The notes: a model not told the origin generated them from the letters alone. DNA of 64,000 nucleotides from Cryptomeria japonica (GCF_030272615.1 NC_081409.1:21888260-21952259), one strand, 5' to 3'. Counted from the stretch's first letter, positions 32,606-42,813 are shown. Numbers and translations: made by a program.

Positions 32606-35600
32606 CTAATGTAACGAGTCTAGCACGTCATCTACCCCCCGATCTTGCTGATCAATGTTTCGGGAAGGCAGGGAACACGCTAGAGGAGGAACATCCAACA
32701 TAGCAGATGGAGCTATCACAAGATCCAAACAAGGGCTATGTTCATGTCCCGAGCCAAATTGTTCTTGTCTAGGAGCTAGGATAAGTGCTTTAGAAAATTC
32801 ATTAGATAAATGGTTATCAATATCAACAAGTTCATATTCACTATCAGAATGAATAGGAGAAGTAGCATTTTCATCATGAATAACATTTTCATCTATATCA
32901 TCATCAAGATTTATAAAAATAGGATCTTTAACTCGCACAGGATCAAGACCATCATGCATCTTATGTTTAGGAGATTTAGGCTCAATGTCCGGCTGAGGAG
33001 AAAATGGAATAATGCTTGTTGAAGGTGTTTTTGGAGATTGCAAAGTTTGAGCTCTAAGACGACGCTTTCGTCGACGTTCGCGTGCAGAACGATTTCGTCT
33101 AGTCTTAGTAGGAAGTGAAGAAGATTGAGGAGGAGGAATGTTCTCATCCCTATCACTTGGGTGTTTAGGTTGTGGTCTCTTAGGCTGGACAATAGGAGAA
33201 GGAGAAGGTCTCTTCTCTCTATAAAAAGAAGGAGGAGGAACTGCTCCATATAAAGGAGGAATTTTTGGTTTAGGAAGGAGACCAAGTCCATCATGACGAG
33301 GAGGTATAGGTCTACTTGTAGGAAGTTTATTAGACATAGACATAGTCACATCCATAGGGATGGGTTGGGAATCTTCTTGAGGAAAGACATTAGTTTTATC
33401 TTTCAAAGGAAGAACTTCCTTCTCAAGAACGATAGGAATATCAAGTTTGGGTGTTCTAGGTTCACTTAAAGATAGGATCATATCTGTTTTCCATTTTTGA
33501 TAATATTTGAAAAGATGATCACTTCGCGGAGGAAGAGATTGGAATTGTTTAGGCCAAAAGTAATCAATAGGAACGCTAGAAGTTCTTTCAGCAGGTTTAA
33601 AGAGACTATGATTGACAGTAACAACTTCACCATTATGGGGAAATTTCAAACACTTGTGAATAGGAGAAGCAATAGCTTTCATGGAAGATAGCCAAGGATA
33701 GCCAAGCTTCACACGAAATTGTTCGGAAGATGGAATAATAGCAAAGTTCACATCAAGAGATTTGTTATGGACCTCAATAGGCAATGTAATAGAACCAATT
33801 GCAGGAGAAGAAAATGCATCAAATAGTTTCACAATCACATCTCTTTTGTCATAGATCACTTGATTCAATTGCAAAGTAAAAAGGAATTCTTCAGTAATAA
33901 CATTAATCATGCACGAAGGATCAATAAGCACTCCACGGCAAGGTGTATTCTTGACTTTTGCAACTATGTATAAAGGACCATCAGGTGCCCTAATGGTTTC
34001 ATTGGAATCAAATGTGATGGAAGGTTCTTTAGGGATTTCTTGCTGCTCTACAAAGTTAATCACATTCGGAGCCATAGACACAAGACCATCAGATGAGAGA
34101 GAGGAATCATTAGCCTCAATTGCATTAGAGGTATGAGAAGGCAATGGATCAGTGAAAATCTGAAGATTTTGGTTAGGAGGAGCTACAGATGTGTTGCCTT
34201 TATCATTCACTCCAGAAACAGAGATAGTATTGTTATCAATCAAATCTTGAATTTTACCCTTTAAAGAAAAACATTTTTCAGTATCATGCCCAGGCTGACG
34301 GTGAAATTGACAAAAAGATTTGTTATCAAAATAAGGTGAAGTAATATTTGCAGGATCAATTTGTCTTATAGGAGGAAGAGTAAGCACATTTTGTTCCAAT
34401 AACTTACTCATAATAATATGCAATGATTCATTCAAAGGAGTATACTTTCTTTCTTTCTTGAAAAATTTAGAAATAGGAGGCACACCTGATGCTGCATTCA
34501 CATTGTTGTTGATGATGTTTTCATTGAATTTGATGGAATCTCTGTTCAGTTTAAACTTCCCAAATGGTTGTTGATTGCTATCACCCTTATCACTTGGAGC
34601 CATAGGATGTGATTGTTCCATTTGACTCACGGTCAGTTGATAATTGTGAAGAGTTGCACACAACTGTTGGAAAGAAGTAAACTCAGAAAACAGAAGTTTG
34701 TCTCGAATATCTTTTTGTAAATTAGAAATAAAGATTCTTTGAATATCATTGTCAGGCACTGGAAAAGAAATTTGAGCATACAAATGCTTATATCTACCAA
34801 TGAAATCAGTCACTTTTTCTTTAACACCTTGTTTACAATGCATTAAATCAATCAAAGTAACCTTAGGACTTATATTGTTTTGAAATTGTTGAATGAAAGC
34901 ATTTGCAAGTTGTTCGAAAGAAGTAATAGAATAGGAAGGCAACGAGCAATACCATTGTAGGGCTTTGTCTCTTAATGTTCTAGTAAACAGTTTTGCAAGC
35001 AACCTTTGGTCATAAGCAAAATCAGTACAAATTGTTTGAAAAGTCTTAACATGTGTTAGAGGATCTCCTTTACCATTATAAAGTTCCAAATGCAGGATTT
35101 CAACATGTTTAGGAGGAATAGCTCGAACAATGTCAAGAGAAAGTGGGCTCGCAACATCAAATGTGGGCACACTAAACTTAGATTGATTCATAGAGGCAAT
35201 TTGTTGCTGTAAAGAAGAGACAGTTTGTGCTAGATTGTTAATGGTCGCTTCAGTCGAAGAATTCATATTGGATGTGTTAGATTGAGATGGAGGTGTTATG
35301 TTATTGAAAGAGGGTAAAGAGTAAGGTGGTGGGACTCTATGATAATTAGTCATAGGAGATGATTGGGCAGGAGGAACACTACAAGGAGGAATGGATCGGT
35401 TAAACGAATTGCCCCCTTGTGTCATGTTCATTTGTGGAGATGTAATAGGAACACTCATTGGAGGAATGAATGAAGAAGTCAGATTAAATGAAGGAAGAGG
35501 GTTAATTGAAGAAGAAGGGTTGCCCCCATGACTGGTGATCATAGGAGGAATGTCTTGTGTAGAAGTAGCCATTATGTTTGATGTAAAAGTAGGTATGCTA

Positions 35601-35758
35601 GCAATAGGAGTCATCAAAGGGTTAGAATGATTGACTTGTGTAGGAGGTTGTGTATAACCTAAAGTTTCGGCACAACTCTTCATAGGCATCACGTTCGAAT
35701 TCACAATGTGTGAAATACCACGCAAAATATCAATTCCATTCTTATCACTTTGAAGCAT
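32606..35758 (-). CDS. NA-gypsy gag and protease-like polyprotein, 1,050 codons open
   Basis: In order: Pro/Ser/Asn-rich N-terminus; Retrotrans_gag at about residues 200-380 (HLELYNGKGDPLTHVKTF, LRDKALQWYCSLPSYSITSF); FCQFHRQPGHDTEKCFSLKG, the Tat-type zinc motif; a protease-like domain (about 590-720) where the active site reads GVLIDPSCMINV and the fold ends KLGYPWLSSMKAIASPIH; DGLGLLPKPKIPP, a G-patch-like remnant; an Arg/Lys-rich stretch (about 880-905); and an acidic tail. D-P-S replaces D-[ST]-G, so proteolysis is doubtful. The frame is far better preserved than anything around it, and continues upstream to 36046 across a single TAA. Gag should assemble particles and bind RNA. Confidence 0.85.
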   Translation of the reverse strand: MLQSDKNGIDILRGISHIVNSNVMPMKSCAETLGYTQPPTQVNHSNPLMTPIASIPTFTSNIMATSTQDIPPMITSHGGNPSSSINPLPSFNLTSSFIPPMSVPITSPQMNMTQGGNSFNRSIPPCSVPPAQSSPMTNYHRVPPPYSLPSFNNITPPSQSNTSNMNSSTEATINNLAQTVSSLQQQIASMNQSKFSVPTFDVASPLSLDIVRAIPPKHVEILHLELYNGKGDPLTHVKTFQTICTDFAYDQRLLAKLFTRTLRDKALQWYCSLPSYSITSFEQLANAFIQQFQNNISPKVTLIDLMHCKQGVKEKVTDFIGRYKHLYAQISFPVPDNDIQRIFISNLQKDIRDKLLFSEFTSFQQLCATLHNYQLTVSQMEQSHPMAPSDKGDSNQQPFGKFKLNRDSIKFNENIINNNVNAASGVPPISKFFKKERKYTPLNESLHIIMSKLLEQNVLTLPPIRQIDPANITSPYFDNKSFCQFHRQPGHDTEKCFSLKGKIQDLIDNNTISVSGVNDKGNTSVAPPNQNLQIFTDPLPSHTSNAIEANDSSLSSDGLVSMAPNVINFVEQQEIPKEPSITFDSNETIRAPDGPLYIVAKVKNTPCRGVLIDPSCMINVITEEFLFTLQLNQVIYDKRDVIVKLFDAFSSPAIGSITLPIEVHNKSLDVNFAIIPSSEQFRVKLGYPWLSSMKAIASPIHKCLKFPHNGEVVTVNHSLFKPAERTSSVPIDYFWPKQFQSLPPRSDHLFKYYQKWKTDMILSLSEPRTPKLDIPIVLEKEVLPLKDKTNVFPQEDSQPIPMDVTMSMSNKLPTSRPIPPRHDGLGLLPKPKIPPLYGAVPPPSFYREKRPSPSPIVQPKRPQPKHPSDRDENIPPPQSSSLPTKTRRNRSARERRRKRRLRAQTLQSPKTPSTSIIPFSPQPDIEPKSPKHKMHDGLDPVRVKDPIFINLDDDIDENVIHDENATSPIHSDSEYELVDIDNHLSNEFSKALILAPRQEQFGSGHEHSPCLDLVIAPSAMLDVPPLACSLPSRNIDQQDRGVDDVLDSLH

Positions 35759-35761
35759 ACG

Positions 35762-36046
35762 TTATAGACCCTCAATTAAAGGAAGAGCTTGACTATCAGG
35801 GTATTCTTGAGACATCCATTGTCGAAAATCGTCAAATTGGTTATCCAATTTCGAAAGTTGTTCTTCAGAAACCTCATGGAGAGCTTCTTCATCATTAGGA
35901 GGATTAGAGGAATTACCCATGTCCTCGTTAAAAAGGATATTCAAATTAGGTTCCATCTCCTCAGTAGTTAAACCTTGGAAAGACTTAATTCTATGGCTTC
36001 GTCTAACGGGAATAGTGTAAGTAGGGCTTATTGTTGTAAAACTCAT
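35762..36046 (-). CDS. N-terminal piece of the NA-gypsy gag frame
   Basis: 94 codons, ATG at 36046, ending in TAA 35764-35762, three bases before and in the same frame as the 1,050-codon frame. Begins SFTTISPTYTIPVRRSHRIK and is acidic towards its end. The stop is one C-to-T change from CAA. It probably belongs to one original polyprotein of about 1,146 codons. Confidence 0.8.
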   Translation of the reverse strand: MSFTTISPTYTIPVRRSHRIKSFQGLTTEEMEPNLNILFNEDMGNSSNPPNDEEALHEVSEEQLSKLDNQFDDFRQWMSQEYPDSQALPLIEGL

Positions 36047-37196
36047 GCACTAGAGAAGGAGAGAAAATTTTGAATTTAGAGGTAGCAATTTTCAGTAAAA
36101 TCAGCCAATCTTCTGGATTTAAGCTGTTAAATGCAATCACGACAGTCTCCCGAAATTTCGGAAAAAATGTCCGGGACTGTGGCGCTCGGAGTGCAACACG
36201 GTCCTTGCAACTTTTTTCAAAATTTGCAGGGATGAAAGTTATGATGATTTTAGAGCTAATCTGAAAAAATTGAGTGATTTTACGATCTGTACATAGGCCA
36301 AATTAAAGTTGCAATCTCAAAATTGAACCCTACCCAGATTGTCGAAAAATGCAAAATTTGAATTTTGAAAAAGAGAGGGAAACTGAAATTTTGAATTTTA
36401 TGATTTTAGAGGGAATGTCAAGAGCAATGCAAATTTTGAAATTCAAAAGTTGACTCAATTTCACGCAAAATTCAATTTTGAAAGCGGAAATTAAAGTTGT
36501 TGTAATTAAGCACTTAATTTCAAAAGTCACAAAATGCAAGAATTTGAATAAAGCACTGAAATTTCGAATGAATGCAAACACACTTTTCAGATTTAGGACA
36601 GTAAGAACACAATTTTGACACAAAATTTCAATTTCAATGATTTTTGAATGTTTAGAAGCCTTAATCCAAGCAATCACAAGACCAACTTTGACTGTAATTT
36701 TGAAGGTGTTATAATTGATAAAATCAGCCAAAATTCTGGATTTTAGCAAGAAAATACAGTAAGATCTTGCTCCCAAAATTTCGGAAAAAATGTCGGGGAC
36801 GATGGCGCTCGGCGCCACGGTCCTTGCAACTTTTTTCCAAATTTTCAGGGATGAAAGATGTTGTGATTTTATTGCGGAATCCAAAGTTACAGCTGATTTG
36901 GAGATGTTTTGATCAGTGAAATTGTCGGACAAAGGTTGAATCAAGAGGGTTTCAAAAATTAGGGTTTTGACACTTAACCACTTAATTTTCAGAATTAAAG
37001 CACAAATATGAATTGATAATTTGTAATAGAAGGACAGATCTGAAACAAGCATTAACATTTAGACATTTCGCAAGTTCAATTACTAAAAAGAAATTTTAGG
37101 GTTTTAATGCAATCACCTCTAAAATTTTGCAAAAGATCAAACATGGAAATGTAATCAATTTTTTCAGATCTAAGCATGAAAAATCAGAAAGGATGT
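36047..37196 (-). other. NA-gypsy leader with internal direct repeats
   Basis: Non-coding between gag and the 5' LTR. Two diverged copies of a segment of about 180 bp lie at about 36085-36265 and 36705-36885; each contains AAATTTCGGAAAAAATGTC, a GC-rich hairpin-like GGCGCTCGG...CACGGTCCTTGCAAC and CAGGGATGAAAG. The rest is rich in AAATTTTGAAATT phrases. Confidence 0.75.
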
Positions 37197-37213
37197 TCAC
37201 GTCGGGTTCACCA
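37197..37213 (-). promoter_or_regulatory. NA-gypsy primer-binding site
   Basis: Minus-strand TTGGTGAACCCGACGTG next to the 5' LTR, one base different from the gypsy B site at 19728. Confidence 0.78.
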
Positions 37214-37216
37214 AAA

Positions 37217-38468
37217 TGTAAAGCGGAAAATCGCGATCGAACCCTAGTTGTTCTCCCCTCTTCCAACTCCGAGGAGAGAGAAGGGAGGTTCGCTAGGATT
37301 CGATGGTTTTCACTTAGGGGAGAGACTTTACATTCAAAAGAGGGGTTGAAACCCACAAGATCCAATCCCACGCAATGCAAGATTGGATGCTAAATGAGTT
37401 TCAAGGGTTAAGACAACAAGGCTACCCTCTTTTGTAAAGAATGTTGATAGAAGAATTAAACTAAGCATGCATAGAAAATGACAAAGATTTGCTTATAAAC
37501 TGAGTTTGGATTATAGGATGAAGCTGCGGACCTGGAATTAGCAGTAAAATGTCAATACGGCGCTGTCCTGCAAATTTGAGCAAAAGTTGTCAGGATGATG
37601 GCGCCCGACGCCACGGTCCTCCGAAAAATCCGCGAAACGAAGGGGGATCTGTTCGTCTCTGCACAAGGATTCCAGATCTTCAATTTCAGCCGCGTACCTG
37701 CAACCTACACACAGAAAAGCGAAGACGATTGGGGGGTTAGGGATTAGGGGTTTGCCTTTAGGTCAAACCCCGGTTTTGGAATTAACCAAGAAATGAGCAA
37801 GAGTTGTAAATGTAAATGTATGTAAAACAAGTACTAATACCTTGTTCTAAGGATGTTTGTATCCTTATGTGCGAAGGTTTAGATGTTGTATGTTGTATGT
37901 AGCATGTAATATGTGATCTCCTCTTCAATGGTTGAATCCTTGTCTTGAATGCAACACTTAGCCTTGAATGGAGACTTAGAAGGAATGCTTGAATGCTTGA
38001 ATGTTTGAATGTTTGAATCTTGCTTTCGCCTTTTTTTCATCTATCCTCTTCCTGCCAAATGAGAGAGAAAAATGTAGTTTATATACTTGTCATTTAGGGC
38101 TGATAGACTGATTTTCCCGACCTTAGGCCGACTAGGAAAGTTAATTTCCAAATTGCAAACAAAAAGACTTGAGCCCCTTAGGAGACCGGGCCCAAAATAG
38201 GACCCAGGGACCAGGGCGCTGGGCGCCCTGGTCCTGAGGGACCAGGGTGCTGGGCGCTCTGGTCCTGAGGGACCAGGGTGCTGGGCGCTCTGGTCCCACC
38301 TCCCGGGACAGCAGGGTGCAAGGAGGTTCAGGCCAGGGTGCTTGAAAAATGCAGTTTTCAGTGTCATGAGCAAGTTTTAGGGTCTCCATTCAGGTTGCGT
38401 GTTGCGTCGCCATCGTGAAGACCAAAATGCAGTCGAAATTGCAAGTGTCGCAATTTTAGGACGCTACA
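37217..38468 (-). repeat. NA-gypsy LTR (5' LTR in element orientation)
   Basis: 1,252 bp, 31 bp longer than its partner because the GC-rich palindromic minisatellite at about 38205-38300 has three units instead of two. Otherwise nearly identical to 30651-31871. Confidence 0.93.
38205..38300. repeat. 31-bp GC-rich palindromic minisatellite
   Basis: Three units of 31 bp containing GGGACCAGGG(C/T)GCTGGGCGC and (C/T)CTGGTCC. The first forms a perfect 12-bp stem, GGACCAGGGCGC against GCGCCCTGGTCC with a TGG loop. The partner LTR has two units at about 31665-31715. Confidence 0.9.
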
Positions 38469-38473
38469 CAAAG

Positions 38474-38718
38474 GAAAGAGGAAAAGGCCCTTGGAATGAG
38501 AAGTCACGAGGGAAGTCAAAGAAAGGACGCTCTCAATCTAGAGGAAAGAAAGATTGCTGGTACTGCAGAAAGCCTGGTCATCTAAAGAAAGACTGTTGGT
38601 CTCGGAAAAACAAAGAAGGAGACAAAAATGAAAATGACAGTAAGGAAGCTAATATTGCGAGTAATACTTTACGAGATGCTTTAATCTTATGTTTGGATAA
38701 TGTTAATGATTCATGGTA
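38474..38718 (+). pseudogene. Copia 4 gag, C-terminal part with zinc knuckle
   Basis: Continues the gag after NA-gypsy: GKGPWNEKSRGKSKKGRSQS, the knuckle CWYCRKPGHLKKDC (CX2CX4HX4C intact), then a Lys/Asn/Asp-rich linker. Ends near 38715 with a frameshift immediately before the protease. Confidence 0.88.
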
Positions 38719-39830
38719 ATAGATTCTGGGGCTTCATTTCATGCTACACCCCATAGAAAATATTTTCTAGATTATGTTCAAGGTGATTTTGGACAGGTAT
38801 ATTTGGGTGATGATGAGCCTTGTCAAATTGTTGGAAAAGGAAAGATAAAGATCAAGTTGCAGAATGGAAATGACTGGTTTTTGCAGGAGGTAAGACGTGT
38901 TCCTAACGTAAGAAGAAATTTAATTTATGCAGGGCAACTAGGTAGTGAAGGTTGCATAGTTACCTTCTTAGACAGTATCTGGAAGGTCAGTAAAGGATCA
39001 TTAGTAGTAGCTAAAGGTGCGAAGGTAGGCACATTATATCTATGTATTGGTAACACTTACTCTACCTTAGCTACTACAGACAAAGTTACTGCAAGGACAA
39101 CAACAACAGATGTTGCAAGAACAGATTCGATAATGTGGCACCATAGGCTTGGGCACATGAGTGAGAAAGGGATGAAAATACTTCACTCCAAAAATCTATT
39201 GCTAGGACTAAAGAAGATTGATTTAGAGTTATGTGAAAACTGTGTTTATGGCAAACAAAAAAGAGTCTGATTTCTCAAGGTTGGGAAAGAGAAGAAGAGT
39301 GATAAGTTAGAGCTTGTGCATTTAGATGTATGAGGACCGAATCAGGTATCATCTCTTGGTGGCTCTTGTTATTATGTTATTTTTATTGATGACTCAACCA
39401 GAAAAAAAACATGGGTATATTTCCTAAAACAAAAATCAAATGTTCTTAAAACTTTTAAGAAATGGAAAGCTTTGGTTGAGAATGAGACAAGAAAAAAGTT
39501 GAAGTGTCTCAGATCGAATAATGGAGGTGAGTATTGTAGCAAAGCATTTGAAGATTACTACTCCTTAAATGGGATTAGAAAGCAGAAGACAGTTCCAAGA
39601 ACTCCACAGGAAAATGGTGTGTCAGAGAGAATGAATAGGACTATCATGGAACGCGCGAGGAGCATGAGATTGCATGCTGGATTGCCCTTACATTTTTGGG
39701 CAGATGTTGTACATACTGCTATCTATTTGATAAATAGAGGACCTTCAACCCCTTTGGATGGTGCTATTCCAGAGGAGGCATGGACTAGTAAAAAGGTAAT
39801 TATTCTTTTCTAAAAACCTTTGGTTGTGAA
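38713..39830 (+). pseudogene. Copia 4 protease and integrase
   Basis: The protease has an intact VIDSGASFHATP box and closes with RRVPNVRRNLIYAGQL. The GAG-pre-integrase motif MWHHRLGHMSEKG precedes a zinc region ending CENCVYGKQKR. Integrase core: stops at 39268-39270 and about 39330 (TGA codons), VIFIDDSTRKKTWVYFL, KCLRSNNGGEYCS, and ENGVSERMNRT. The middle catalytic Asp is Asn (S-N-N-G), while the final Glu remains. The frame shifts near 39800. Confidence 0.9.
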
Positions 39831-41767
39831 GCTTTTGTCCATGTTGATAAAGAAAACAGAACCAAGATTGATGCTAAATCTTAGAAATGTACCTTCATTG
39901 GATATGAGATAGATGAATATGTCTATCGGTTATGGGATTTTGAAAATAAGAAAATAACTAGAAGTAGAGATGTTATATTCAATGAGAAGGTTATTTATAA
40001 AGAACAGATGCAGGAAAAGAAGTATGAACAAGACAAGCAAGAATATGTGGTGTTGGATGAGATTCCCGAAAATGAAATGCCACAGGTACCTAATGCTCAG
40101 TAACATCAAAATGTCTCACAAACTCCTGCAAGTGTTAGACATTCTATGAGGTCAAGTAGACCCCCTGAAAGATTTTCTCCTTCTTTGTATTCTATATTAT
40201 TAACTGATTCTGGTGAACCAGAAGAATATGAAGAAGCAATGCAGGTGGATGCCAAACAACAGTGGGAGCTAGACATGAAAGAAGAGATGGAATCCTTGAT
40301 GAAAAATAAGACTTGGGACTTAGTCCCTTTACCTGTAGAAAAAAGAGCCTTGCCTAACAAATGGGTTTATCAGCTAAAGGAGGAGGAAGGAGGTCAGAAA
40401 AGATATAAGGCCAGACTTGTGGTAAAAGGTTTTGCACAAAAAAAGGGTATAGATTATGATGAAATATTTTCTCTAGTTGTAAAAATGACTTCAATTATAA
40501 TTGTGCTTAGTCTTGTGGCTGTAGATGATTTACATCTTGAACAATTAGATGTGAAAACAACTTTTCTCCATGGAGATTTGGAGGAGGAAATTTACATGTT
40601 GCAACCACAGGGATATGAGGTCAAAGGTAAGGAGAACTTGGTGTGCAAGTTGAAGAAAAGTTTGTATGGCCTAAAGCAAGCACCCCAACAATGGTATTTA
40701 AAATTTGATAGTTTCATGGCTGAACACGGTTATCATAGATGTCATTCTGATCATTGTGTATATTTTAAGAGATTGGATAATGGCAGTTATATTATCCTGT
40801 TTCTTTATGTTGATGACATGCTTGTTGCTGGGTCTAACATGGAACACATAAATGATCTTAAACAGAAATTAGCCAGGTCATTTTCTATGAAGGATTTGGG
40901 TGCAGCTAAGCAAATTCTGGGTATGAGGATTACAGGGGACAGAAAAAATAGAACCTTGAATTTGTCCCAAAGTGAGTATATAAAGAAGGTGTTGAAAAGA
41001 TTTAACATGGAGGATGCAAAAGCAGTTAGTACACCTTTGGCTAGTCATTTCAAATTGACTAAGGAGATGTGCCCAAAGGTATAGGAAGAAGTAAAGAAAA
41101 TGTCTAACATCCCGTTTTCATCAGCTTTTGGCAGTCTGATGTATGCAATGGTATGCACAAGGCCATATATTGCGCATGCAATGGGAGTTGTGAGCAGGTT
41201 TATGAATAATCCAGGTATGGAACATTGGAATGCTGTGAAATGGATCCTTCGGTATTTGAAATGAACCACTATGAAGGTATTATGTTTCAAAGGATCTAAT
41301 GCTGCTCTGAGTGGATTTGTTGACTTTGATCTGGTAGGTGATATTGATTCACGAAGGAGCACTACAGGGTATGTTTTTACTATAGGGGAACTGCAATCAG
41401 TTGGATTTCTAGGCTGCAAAAGGTTGTTGCACTTTTAACCACTAAAGGTGAGTATGTTGCTGCTACAAAAGCCAACAAGGAGATGATTTGGTTATAATTT
41501 TTTCTAGAGGAATTGGGTTAGACACAGGAGGATTGCCCATTGTATACTGATAGCCAGAGTGCCATTCATCTTGCGAAGAACTTTGCTTTTCATTCAATGA
41601 CAAAGAACATTCAGCTCAGGTACCACTTCATCCAGACTGTTTTGGAGGAGGGTCAGTTACAGCTTGAGAAGATTCACACAAGTGAGAGTCCTGCCGATAT
41701 GTTCATGAAGGCAGTTCCACAGGAGAAGCTGATTTCTTCATCAGTTTTTGTTGATCTTCTTGATTGA
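39831..41767 (+). pseudogene. Copia 4 reverse transcriptase and RNase H
   Basis: The main frame 40146-41084 (312 codons) covers RT: NKTWDLVPLPV, KARLVVKGFAQKKGIDYDEI, DVKTTFLHGDLEEEIYM, SLYGLKQAPQQWYLKFD, and the catalytic LFLYVDDMLVAGS, intact. After a TAG at 41082-41084 come the connection (FGSLMYAMVCTRPYIAHAMG) and RNase H motifs in broken frames (SRRSTTGYVF). The end is 41540-41767 with YTDSQSAIHLAKNFAFHS and ESPADMFMKAVP. Of the copia RTs in this window it is, with copia 2, one of two whose VDD box survives. Confidence 0.92.
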
Positions 41768-41853
41768 TAATTGTGGAATTTATACCAGTCGAGTCCTAGT
41801 GTTTTATCCAGCAGATGTTGCATGTACAATGGTGTCGTGTAGTATCAGTCTCC

Positions 41854-41903
41854 AAGTGGGAGATTGTTCGGTGTGAAGCCTGATCAGTCTCCAAGTGGGA
41901 GAT
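41854..41903 (+). promoter_or_regulatory. Copia 4 duplicated polypurine tract
   Basis: CAGTCTCCAAGTGGGAGATT occurs twice about 39 bp apart; the second copy abuts the 3' LTR. This purine run primes plus-strand DNA synthesis. Confidence 0.8.
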
Positions 41904-42292
41904 TATTGAAATGTGGCGACTGATCAACAAAGTACTGTACACTCAGCATGTATCCTTGCCAGGTTCTGGGATCAAATTTTTTTTTTTTTGGTATTTTTTT
42001 TGATGAAAACTGACATTGTAATAAAACCCTAAAAAGGCCAACTTTGTTTTTTCCCTAAAAATGCATGTTATAAGCGGTTGGGATGCTTAAGGCATTGTAA
42101 GGTTGATGTACTATTTTTGCTGGATAATAAGAAAGATTGGACGACTGTGTATGGTGGACGTAACCCATTCTGGGTGAACCATGTTAAATCTCCGTGTTAT
42201 CTGTGTCCTGTTTTATTCCTTTATCTTTTGTATTTAAATCTACATATAATTGTTGGTTCATATTTGCTTTGGATATGCTTGAAACTCTAACA
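41904..42292 (+). repeat. Copia 4 3' LTR
   Basis: 389 bp, pair of 29569-29958. The first dinucleotide is TA instead of TG. Ends CTCTAACA, followed by ATAAG. Confidence 0.92.
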
Positions 42293-42297
42293 ATAAG

Positions 42298-42503
42298 AAT
42301 CTGTACCAACTTCTGAGATCTAAACAAAGCATGTCCTAAGGATGATTTCCCATTACCTAATATAGACATGATAGTTGACTTAACTGTTGGGAATGAAATG
42401 CTAGATGGTTTCTCAGGATATAACCAGATCAGGATTGCACTAGAAGATCAACACAAGATGACATTTACCTATCCATGGGGAACATATTGCTAGAATGTCA
42501 TGC
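42298..42503 (+). pseudogene. Gypsy B RT, middle part
   Basis: Resumes after copia 4 with IRICTNF, a TGA, then DLNKACPKDDFPLPNIDMIV, MLDGFSGYNQIRIALEDQHK and FTYPWGTYC. The TGA stands where Arg is usual in this motif (a CGA to TGA change). Cut at 42503 by the next insertion; resumes at 45934. Confidence 0.88.
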
Positions 42504-42813
42504 TTCTTGTTCTCCATTTTGAAAACTTCTGTTTCTTCTCTTTAAAAGTGAAAGCTACTGCCTCTGTGCTGTAATGGAAGAGAACAACAAAAAGTTTGAA
42601 ATAAAGACAAAAATATGAGGTTCCAAATGAGGAAACCTCCTACACTTTAAGCCTTTAAAATCTTGTGTAGGTGAACCCTTTTAAGACTATTTCATTACAA
42701 AAATAGCAAAAGGTTTATAGAAAACCAGTGTAAATTCCTGTAAACTTCCCTTTCTAACTGGTGCAACTAAAACATAAATGGAAAGTTGATTTGATCTTTT
42801 GAAAAGGATCACA
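42504..42813 (-). repeat. Inverted extra LTR of the small element
   Basis: The reverse complement of the LTR at 43296-43605, well over 90% similar by eye. The left flank ATGC (42500-42503) matches ATGC after the right LTR (45934-45937), so the block 42504-45933 behaves as one insertion. Confidence 0.85.

Larger units (their letters stand above)
30651..38468 (-). mobile_element. NA-gypsy: non-autonomous Ty3/gypsy element without RT or integrase
   Basis: 7.8 kb, LTRs of 1,221 and 1,252 bp, TGTAAAGCG...ACGCTACA termini, duplication CAAAG (30646-30650 and 38469-38473). Minus-strand primer site TTGGTGAACCCGACGTG and a purine tract at the other end. The only long frame is a gag/protease-like one (32606-36046); no RT, RNase H or integrase motif is present on either strand. 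The LTRs differ at about 22 substitutions, nearly all transitions, plus one 31-bp repeat unit. It resembles the 'gag-only' class of non-autonomous LTR elements and would need enzymes in trans. Gypsy B, with the same primer site, is a candidate relative of the helper. Confidence 0.93.
29569..42292 (+). mobile_element. Copia 4: Tork-like Ty1/copia element hosting NA-gypsy
   Basis: LTRs of 390 and 389 bp, 5-bp duplication ATAAG, primer site TGGTATCAGAGC, gag-protease-integrase-RT-RNase H on the plus strand, and a PPT before the 3' LTR. Total 12.7 kb, of which 7.8 kb is the inserted NA-gypsy. LTRs differ at about 28 positions by eye (about 7%), so this is one of the older insertions. Assignment to a Tork/Tnt1-like group is from the gag and protease style. 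Confidence 0.95.

Noticed and set aside
32911-33294. Leu-rich frame overlapping the NA-gypsy polyprotein
   Set aside because: A shadow of the 1,050-codon frame in another phase.
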